This document shows, piece after piece, positions 7,662 to 11,756 of a stretch of DNA of 11,756 nucleotides. Source of the stretch: an uncultured Lachnospiraceae bacterium. GTDB taxonomy: Bacteria; Bacillota; Clostridia; Lachnospirales; Lachnospiraceae. The notes under the pieces were generated by a model, which was not told the origin of the DNA, searched no databases, and saw only the letters and a program-made list of their open reading frames with translations. A program made the translations under genes and the position numbers. Positions within the stretch are counted from its first letter, which is position 1; every line of letters starts with the position of its first letter. The stretch covers positions 1 through 11,756 of the forward strand of contig CACZOS010000258.1 in assembly GCA_902782815.1 (NCBI GenBank). The letters are read 5' to 3'.

Positions 7662-7669
7662 GTATTGCG
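7652..7669. repeat. Two TATTGCG repeats, 11 bases apart, over the relA -35
   Basis: TATTGCG occurs at 7652-7658 and again at 7663-7669, one helical turn apart. The first copy is part of the palindrome TTGCGCAA (7654-7661). Same-face spacing over a weak -35 is what an activator or repressor site can look like, but the elements are short and no known operator is recognised. Confidence 0.35.
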
Positions 7670-7688
7670 GTATATTCTCACTACTTAT

Positions 7689-7763
7689 AAAAAAGAGCCG
7701 TCACTCCCCAAGCCCTTTTCCCCTGTCCGCCGGGCAGAGGCATGAGGGCCGGGCTGACAGCTC
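7689..7763 (-). terminator. Branched rho-independent terminator after pyrI
   Basis: Read leftwards, a 9-pair outer stem (7755-7763 with 7695-7703, one G-U pair) ends in six T (7689-7694). The large apical part can fold further: AGCCC/GGGCT (7751-7755 with 7711-7715) and a 6-pair hairpin (7735-7740 with 7720-7725). It starts 7 bases after the pyrI stop and separates pyrBI from relA. The outer stem plus T-run is convincing; the inner folding is by eye. Confidence 0.78.
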
Positions 7764-7770
7764 CGGTTTC

Positions 7771-8199
7771 CTACAGACTGTATTTGCTTTTTTTCGACTC
7801 GCAGTAAACACACCGGTAGATACGGTTTTTGCGGTCTGTCAGTTTAAAGATGTGGTCGATCTCCCTCTCCACGGAAGTGATGCAGCGGGGATTCTTGCAG
7901 TGGATGATGTTCACGATCTTCTCCGGCAGCTCCACATGCCTTTTCTCCACGATCTCATAGTCCTTGATATAGCAGACGGTAATATCCGGGTCAACGTAAC
8001 CCAGAACATCCAGATTGATGTCAAAGTTGTCCGCGATCTTCAGGATATCTTTCTTTCCCATCTTGTTGCTGGGTACATTTTTGATGATGGCCACACTGCA
8101 GTCAAGCTTGTCCAGGCCCAGATATCTGTAGATATCCATGCTTCTTCCGGCCTTGATGTGATCCAGTACGATTCCGTCTTTAATGCTGTCAATCTTCAT
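7771..8199 (-). CDS. pyrI: Aspartate carbamoyltransferase regulatory subunit
   Basis: Binds nucleotides and joins PyrB trimers into the allosteric holoenzyme of pyrimidine synthesis. The 142-residue protein has the N-terminal allosteric domain ([11 protein letters not shown], then [15 protein letters not shown]) and a C-terminal zinc domain with Cys101-x4-Cys106 and Cys130-x2-Cys133, the four expected ligands that contact PyrB. Slightly shorter than the 153-residue E. coli protein but with both domains whole. ATG 8199 overlaps the pyrB stop by 11 bases, and its ribosome site (GGGGGTGAAGG region) lies in pyrB, so the two subunits are likely translationally coupled and made in ratio. CTP inhibition is the usual response; not shown by sequence alone. 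Confidence 0.97.
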   Translation of the reverse strand: MKIDSIKDGIVLDHIKAGRSMDIYRYLGLDKLDCSVAIIKNVPSNKMGKKDILKIADNFDINLDVLGYVDPDITVCYIKDYEIVEKRHVELPEKIVNIIHCKNPRCITSVEREIDHIFKLTDRKNRIYRCVYCESKKSKYSL

Positions 8200-9115
8200 T
8201 TGCCTTCACCCCCAACATTGTCATGATCAGAGCCATGCGGATAAATTTGCCGTAACGTACCTGTTTGAAGTAACAAGCCCTGGGATCGTCATCCACCTTG
8301 GTGGAAATCTCATTTACACGGGGAAGGGGATGCATGATGCACAGGTCTTCTTTTGCGTTGATCAGTTTTTCGGGATCCAGGATAAAGCTGTCTTTCAGCC
8401 GGATATAGTCCTGTTCATTGAAGAAACGTTCCCTCTGAACCCTGGTCATGTACAGGATATCCAGTTCCGGCATAACCTCTTCCATGGTGGAAACCTCAGT
8501 ATAAGGGATGTTCTTCTTCTCAAAAACATCTTTCACAATATAATCCGGAAGCCGCAGCTCCTCCGGGGAGATCATGACAAACCGGACATTTTCATAGCGG
8601 GACATGGCTTTGATCAGGGAATGGACGGTACGGCCGAATTTCAGGTCACCGCACATACCTACCGTCAGGTTGTCAAAGTGTCCTTTTTCCTGATAGATGG
8701 TCATCAGGTCGGTAAGAGTCTGGGTGGGATGATAATGCCCGCCGTCACCGGCATTGATCAGAGGAACATCAATCTTTCGGGATGCCACCAGCGGGGCGCC
8801 TTCTTTGGGATGTCTCATGGCTATGATATCACAGTAGGAAGAAACGGTGCGGACCGTATCGGACACGCTTTCCCCCTTCTGGGCTGAAGAGGAATTGGCA
8901 GAAGAAAAACCAAGTACATTGCCTCCGAGCTCCAGCATGGCAGCCTCGAAACTTAAACGTGTCCTTGTACTTGGTTCAAAAAATAAAGTAGCTAAGCTTT
9001 TATGCTTACATACTTCCTGATATTTTTCTTTGTTCTGCAATATCTTTCCGCCGAGCTCTATAAGCCGGTCAATCTCCTCAACGGTCAGATCCATGGGATC
9101 GATCAGGTGTTTCAT
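8189..9115 (-). CDS. pyrB: Aspartate carbamoyltransferase catalytic subunit
   Basis: Joins carbamoyl phosphate and aspartate to give carbamoyl aspartate, the first committed step of pyrimidine synthesis. 308 residues, normal length. Carbamoyl-phosphate-binding STRTR (49-53), the mobile loop SSAQKGES (76-83, catalytic Lys80), RHPKEG (101-106), HPTQTL (129-134), MTRVQRERF (about 223-231) and HPLPR (252-256) are all present, so it should be active. ATG 9115 is chosen over ATG 9127 because GGAGG (9121-9125) lies five bases before it, while the longer form would swallow the ribosome site. Co-transcribed with pyrI; preceded by its own promoter and a structured leader. No PyrR-binding loop or U-rich attenuator is visible. 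Confidence 0.98.
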   Translation of the reverse strand: MKHLIDPMDLTVEEIDRLIELGGKILQNKEKYQEVCKHKSLATLFFEPSTRTRLSFEAAMLELGGNVLGFSSANSSSAQKGESVSDTVRTVSSYCDIIAMRHPKEGAPLVASRKIDVPLINAGDGGHYHPTQTLTDLMTIYQEKGHFDNLTVGMCGDLKFGRTVHSLIKAMSRYENVRFVMISPEELRLPDYIVKDVFEKKNIPYTEVSTMEEVMPELDILYMTRVQRERFFNEQDYIRLKDSFILDPEKLINAKEDLCIMHPLPRVNEISTKVDDDPRACYFKQVRYGKFIRMALIMTMLGVKANED

Positions 9116-9146
9116 AATAACCTCCATTCTGAAGTAAAGTGAAGCG

Positions 9147-9187
9147 TTGATCAGGTGGGAGGAGGTTGTCCCCTCCCATCTGATTAA
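9147..9187 (-). promoter_or_regulatory. pyrB leader hairpin
   Basis: Bases 9150-9162 and 9172-9184 pair as a 13-base stem with one A-C mismatch on the minus-strand RNA, 9-base loop; short A/T flanks may extend it. The promoter places the transcript start near 9183, so the mRNA would begin with this hairpin. No T-run follows, so it is not a terminator. On RNA the loop and 3' arm hold AACCUCC (9161-9167), exactly complementary to GGAGGUU of the pyrB ribosome site (9119-9125). It may protect the 5' end or control translation. Confidence 0.6.
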
Positions 9188-9189
9188 TT

Positions 9190-9218
9190 ATAATACATAG
9201 GATTTTAAGCTCTGTCAA
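9190..9218 (-). promoter_or_regulatory. pyrBI promoter
   Basis: Perfect -35 TTGACA (9213-9218), 17-base spacer, -10 TATTAT (9190-9195, 5 of 6). It lies in the icd-pyrB gap and points into pyrB. Expected start is about 9183. The stretch just after the -10 (AATTAATCAG) lacks a long T-run, so E. coli-style reiterative UTP control is not evident. Confidence 0.85.
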
Positions 9219-9264
9219 GATTGCCGGCAGGAAATCCTGTGCCTGTCAATCGGATAAAAATGTC

Positions 9265-10473
9265 TTATAATTTGCTTTCCAGCCTGCTGCGGACCGCCTT
9301 GATGAAATCCTGGCTGTTGACCGCATTCACCTTATCCAGAGTGGTGATCAGGGCCAGATCTTTGGTCATGGTCCCGTTTTCAATGGTCTCGATGGTGGCC
9401 TCCTCGAGTTTATCGGCGAAATCAACCAGCTCCTGAATCCCGTCAAGGCTTCCCCTCTTTCTGAGGGCCCCTGTCCAGGCAAAAATGGTGGCCACGGAAT
9501 TGGTGGAAGTCTCCTCGCCGTTGAGGTGTTTGTAATAATGCCTCTGGACGGTTCCGTGGGCAGCCTCGTATTCCGTGGTACCGTCGGGAGCCACCAGGAC
9601 TGAAGTCATCATAGCGAGGGAACCGAAGGCCGTGGCGAGCATGTCACTCATCACGTCACCGTCATAGTTCTTGCATGCCCAGATATATCCTCCGGCGGAC
9701 CTGATCACCCTGGCTACGGCATCGTCGATCAGGGTATAGAAATACTCAATACCCGCCTCTTCAAACTTCTCTTTGTATTCTGCTTCAAATAGATCCTGAA
9801 AGAGGTCTTTGAAGGTATGGTCATAGGTCTTTGAAATGGTATCTTTACTGGAAAACCACAGATCCTGCCTGGTATCCAGGGCATAGTTGAAGCATGACCT
9901 TGCAAACGCGATGATGGACCGGTCCAGATTATGCATTCCCTGGACGATTCCCGGGCCGTCAAATTCATGGATCAGTTCCCTGGTTTCTCTTCCCTCTTCG
10001 TCGGTATAAACAATCTCTGCCTTGCCTGCTCCGGGTATCCGCATCTCGGATGCCTTATAGACGTCTCCGTAAGCATGACGGGCGATGGTGATGGGTTTTT
10101 TCCAGGTCTTTACGGTGGGTTCTATCCCTTTTACCACAATGGGGGCACGGAATACCGTTCCATCCAGGATGGCTCTGATGGTTCCGTTGGGGCTCTTGTA
10201 CATGGATTTAAGATTATATTCATCCACTCTGGCCGCGTTTGGGGTGATGGTGGCACATTTTACCGCAACACCGTACTTTTTGGTAGCCAGGGCAGAATCC
10301 ACGGTAACCTGGTCCCCGGTCTCATCCCGATGAACCAGCCCCAAATCATAGTAATCCGTTTTAAGATCAATAAAGGGAAGAAGAAGTTCATCTTTGATCA
10401 TTTTCCATAGAATCCTGGTCATTTCGTCTCCGTCCATCTCCACCAGGGGAGTGGTCATTTTTATTTTCTCCAT
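9265..10473 (-). CDS. icd: NADP-dependent isocitrate dehydrogenase, animal-like (type II)
   Basis: Oxidatively decarboxylates isocitrate to 2-oxoglutarate with NADP, feeding glutamate synthesis. The 402-residue protein follows the type II subfamily of human IDH1 rather than the E. coli type. SPNGTIR (94-100), Arg109 and ARHAYGD (Arg132) fall at the same numbers as the isocitrate-binding residues known in human IDH1; [11 protein letters not shown] (267-277) holds metal-binding aspartates; AAHGTVQRH (304-312) with Arg311-His312 matches the NADP-binding loop. ATG 10473 is preceded by AGGAG at 10480-10484, spacer 6. It lies 26 bases after dtd, so probably one transcript; no terminator is seen before the pyrB promoter. 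No citrate synthase or aconitase gene is in the window. Confidence 0.97.
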   Translation of the reverse strand: MEKIKMTTPLVEMDGDEMTRILWKMIKDELLLPFIDLKTDYYDLGLVHRDETGDQVTVDSALATKKYGVAVKCATITPNAARVDEYNLKSMYKSPNGTIRAILDGTVFRAPIVVKGIEPTVKTWKKPITIARHAYGDVYKASEMRIPGAGKAEIVYTDEEGRETRELIHEFDGPGIVQGMHNLDRSIIAFARSCFNYALDTRQDLWFSSKDTISKTYDHTFKDLFQDLFEAEYKEKFEEAGIEYFYTLIDDAVARVIRSAGGYIWACKNYDGDVMSDMLATAFGSLAMMTSVLVAPDGTTEYEAAHGTVQRHYYKHLNGEETSTNSVATIFAWTGALRKRGSLDGIQELVDFADKLEEATIETIENGTMTKDLALITTLDKVNAVNSQDFIKAVRSRLESKL

Positions 10474-10499
10474 AAATATCTCCTTTCAAGGTCGGTTAT

Positions 10500-10949
10500 T
10501 TAATTCAGTTCACTGCTGTCCAGGATGATGGTAAAAGGTCCGTCATTCACCAGGGATACCTTCATCTCCGCACCGAACTCCCCGTGTTCCACCACGGGAA
10601 CATGGGTACGGCATTTTTGGATGAAAAGCCGGTAGAGAGCTTCCGCCTCCCCAGGGTCCTTAGCCTTTACGAAGCTGGGTCTTCTTCCTTTTCTGCAGTC
10701 CGCCATCAGGGTAAACTGGGAGATGACCAGAAGCTGGCCATCTACATCCGCAAGGGACAGATTGGTCTTTCCCTCCCCATCGGCAAAGATGCGTAATCCG
10801 ATGATCTTCCGGATCAGTTTGTCCAGGTCTTTCTCCCCGTCTTCCTGAGCTATCCCCAGAAGGATCACATACCCGGTACCGATCTTTCCGGTGATCCGTC
10901 CCTGAACGGTCACCTCCGCTTCGGACACCCTCTGAATCACTGCTTTCAT
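10500..10949 (-). CDS. dtd: D-aminoacyl-tRNA deacylase
   Basis: Removes D-amino acids (and mischarged glycine) from tRNA, a proofreading step in translation; cytosolic homodimer. 149 residues, the usual length. [15 protein letters not shown] begins the fold; SQFTLMAD (77-84) and NDGPFT (135-140) are the two active-site motifs, the latter containing the Gly-Pro pair that excludes L-amino acids. ATG 10949 has AGGAG at 10956-10960, spacer 6; a longer reading from 11003 would run through a terminator hairpin and is rejected. In many Firmicutes dtd follows relA directly; here it lies about 3 kb upstream, paired with icd. No convincing promoter was found between dapB and dtd. Confidence 0.96.
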   Translation of the reverse strand: MKAVIQRVSEAEVTVQGRITGKIGTGYVILLGIAQEDGEKDLDKLIRKIIGLRIFADGEGKTNLSLADVDGQLLVISQFTLMADCRKGRRPSFVKAKDPGEAEALYRLFIQKCRTHVPVVEHGEFGAEMKVSLVNDGPFTIILDSSELN

Positions 10950-10973
10950 CTCTGTCTCCTCATTTATATCAGG

Positions 10974-11022
10974 AAAAAGCCATCGCACGCTTCTTCCGTT
11001 CAAGAATGCCGCGACGGCTTTT
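10974..11022 (-). terminator. Terminator hairpin between dapB and dtd
   Basis: Arms 11011-11022 and 10975-10986 form a 12-pair stem with one G-U pair; an inner TTCTT/AAGAA hairpin can form in the 24-base loop. On the minus strand it ends in five T (10974-10978). A small hairpin (about 11039-11057) precedes it. It lies only about 13 bases before the dtd ribosome site, so either dapB transcripts stop here and dtd relies on read-through, or it is an attenuator. The A-run on the far side makes it partly two-way. Confidence 0.75.
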
Positions 11023-11110
11023 AACGTTTCTGTTCAATCCTGGCTTTATCAGCCCGGTCTTATCTGTCTTGTCTGTTGTAAATCATCGTATGATCAAAGT
11101 CCGTCGGTAC

Positions 11111-11756
11111 TCATCCGCCGATCACATGGCTCATGTCATACAGACCCGGTCCTTTGCCGGCCAGGTATTTTGCCGCCTCAACGGCACCTTTTCCGAAAAC
11201 TGCTCTGGAATAGGCGGTGTGTTTGAATTCAATCACCTCATCCGTTCCGGCAAAAATGATCTCATGATCGCCGACGATGGTGCCGCCGCGGACAGCGGAG
11301 ATTCCGATCTCATCGGCAGGTCTTGCCTGACGTCTGGTGCTCCGGTCAAAAACATAGCTGTAACGGCCGTCACAGCCTTCATTGACGGCATCGGCAAATG
11401 CCAGGGCAGTGCCTGAAGGGGCGTCCAGCTTCCTGCGGTGATGCCGCTCCACGATATCAATGTCAAAACCGGCATCTCCCAGAATCCGGGCAGCCTCCCG
11501 GACCATCCGGAAAAGGGTATTCACGCCCAGTGACATATTTGCGGACCGGAGGACAGCCACCTTTCCGCTGCACTCTTCCAGATAGGAAATCTGCTCCTCT
11601 GAAAGTCCCGTGGTGCATTCCACCAGGGGAATCTGTTTTCTGACGGCCAGATCAAGGACGGCGTTCACAGCCGGGGCTGCGGAAAAATCAATAATGGCGT
11701 CAGCCTGGACATTGCAGTCCTCGGGGGAAAGAAACACCGGAAAAGAATATGATCCG
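11111..11756 (-). CDS. dapB: 4-hydroxy-tetrahydrodipicolinate reductase (5' end cut by window)
   Basis: Reduces hydroxy-tetrahydrodipicolinate with NAD(P)H in diaminopimelate/lysine synthesis. About 215 residues are visible and the frame is open to the window edge; the N-terminal Rossmann loop (GxxGxxG) and roughly 35 residues are missing only because the sequence ends. Seen: ADAIIDFSAAPAV, CTTGLSEEQ (usual GTTG has Cys for the first Gly), NMSLGVN, the catalytic ERHHRRKLDAPSGTA with the general-acid His and Lys, and the C-terminal GTIVGDHEIIF and HTAYSR regions. A GTG at 11735-11737 is an internal valine, not the start. Ends in TGA 11111-11113; a terminator follows about 90 bases later. The promoter is outside the window; a dapA-dapB operon is likely but not visible. 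Confidence 0.95.
   Translation of the reverse strand, partial: GSYSFPVFLSPEDCNVQADAIIDFSAAPAVNAVLDLAVRKQIPLVECTTGLSEEQISYLEECSGKVAVLRSANMSLGVNTLFRMVREAARILGDAGFDIDIVERHHRRKLDAPSGTALAFADAVNEGCDGRYSYVFDRSTRRQARPADEIGISAVRGGTIVGDHEIIFAGTDEVIEFKHTAYSRAVFGKGAVEAAKYLAGKGPGLYDMSHVIGG

Noticed and set aside
8183..8887. 234-residue plus-strand frame opposite pyrB
   Set aside because: Antisense shadow of pyrB, whose active-site motifs are complete; composition is typical of a reversed coding strand.
8908..8976. 10-base inverted repeat (AACCAAGTAC/GTACTTGGTT) in pyrB, with T-run after the second arm
   Set aside because: The arms are 49 bases apart and fall in conserved codons (EPST and VLGF), so coincidence of coding is more likely than a terminator.
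9128..9189. PyrR-type attenuator in the pyrB leader
   Set aside because: No PyrR-binding-loop consensus and no T-run after the hairpin.
9244..9249. Second TTGACA upstream of pyrB
   Set aside because: No acceptable -10 at 16-18 bases downstream; the copy at 9213-9218 has one.
10950..11003. N-terminal extension of dtd by 18 residues
   Set aside because: It would translate through the terminator hairpin and past the good AGGAG site; the family begins MKAVIQRV.
10950..11110. T-box riboswitch ahead of dtd
   Set aside because: The leader is short and lacks the T-box core consensus and specifier stem; only simple hairpins are seen.
1..11756. Mobile elements, CRISPR arrays, tRNA genes, defence genes
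   Set aside because: None seen: no transposase or integrase frames, no regularly spaced repeats, no cloverleaf recognised, and no change of coding style between genes.

Overview
The window reads as a core, single-copy stretch of a Firmicutes (Clostridia) chromosome of about 50% GC, most like a Lachnospiraceae-type gut anaerobe. The reasons are the relA / metallo-hydrolase / hemZ / aspS cluster, a separate pyrB-pyrI pair with a zinc regulatory subunit, an animal-like NADP isocitrate dehydrogenase, strong GGAGG ribosome sites and a typical clostridial rRNA promoter and leader. Every gene I can support lies on the minus strand, so transcription runs from right to left. The family placement is inference from gene content; no marker RNA is complete in the window.

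Layout in transcription order. (1) 11756-11111: 3' part of dapB (lysine/diaminopimelate synthesis), cut by the window edge. A terminator-like hairpin follows at 10974-11022. (2) 10949-9265: dtd (D-aminoacyl-tRNA deacylase) and icd (isocitrate dehydrogenase), 26 bases apart, with no clear promoter or terminator of their own. (3) 9218-7689: a strong promoter, a short leader starting with a 13-pair hairpin, pyrB and pyrI (11-base overlap), then a branched terminator. (4) 7661-127: a weaker candidate promoter, then a tight six-gene run: relA, an MBL-fold hydrolase, hemZ, an HD-GYP protein, aspS and rpiB, closed by a perfect two-way terminator. (5) 126-1: an AT-rich upstream element, a promoter with TTGACA and TAGTAT, and the 5' leader of an rRNA operon whose 16S gene must lie beyond the left edge.

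The genes tie together translation quality and charging (aspS, dtd), the stringent response (relA), pyrimidine and amino-acid supply from aspartate (pyrBI, dapB, and icd for 2-oxoglutarate) and, at the left edge, ribosome synthesis, a classical target of (p)ppGpp control.

I see no mobile element, CRISPR array, tRNA gene, defence cassette or obvious new multi-gene system. The points worth a second look are: the HD-GYP gene in the slot where hisS usually precedes aspS; a perfect 10-pair hairpin plus T-run inside the start of hemZ; the pyrB leader hairpin, whose loop side is complementary to the pyrB ribosome site; and a terminator placed just ahead of the dtd ribosome site. No stretch over 300 bases lacks a gene; the longest gap (about 185 bases, 7587-7770) holds the pyrI terminator and the relA promoter region.
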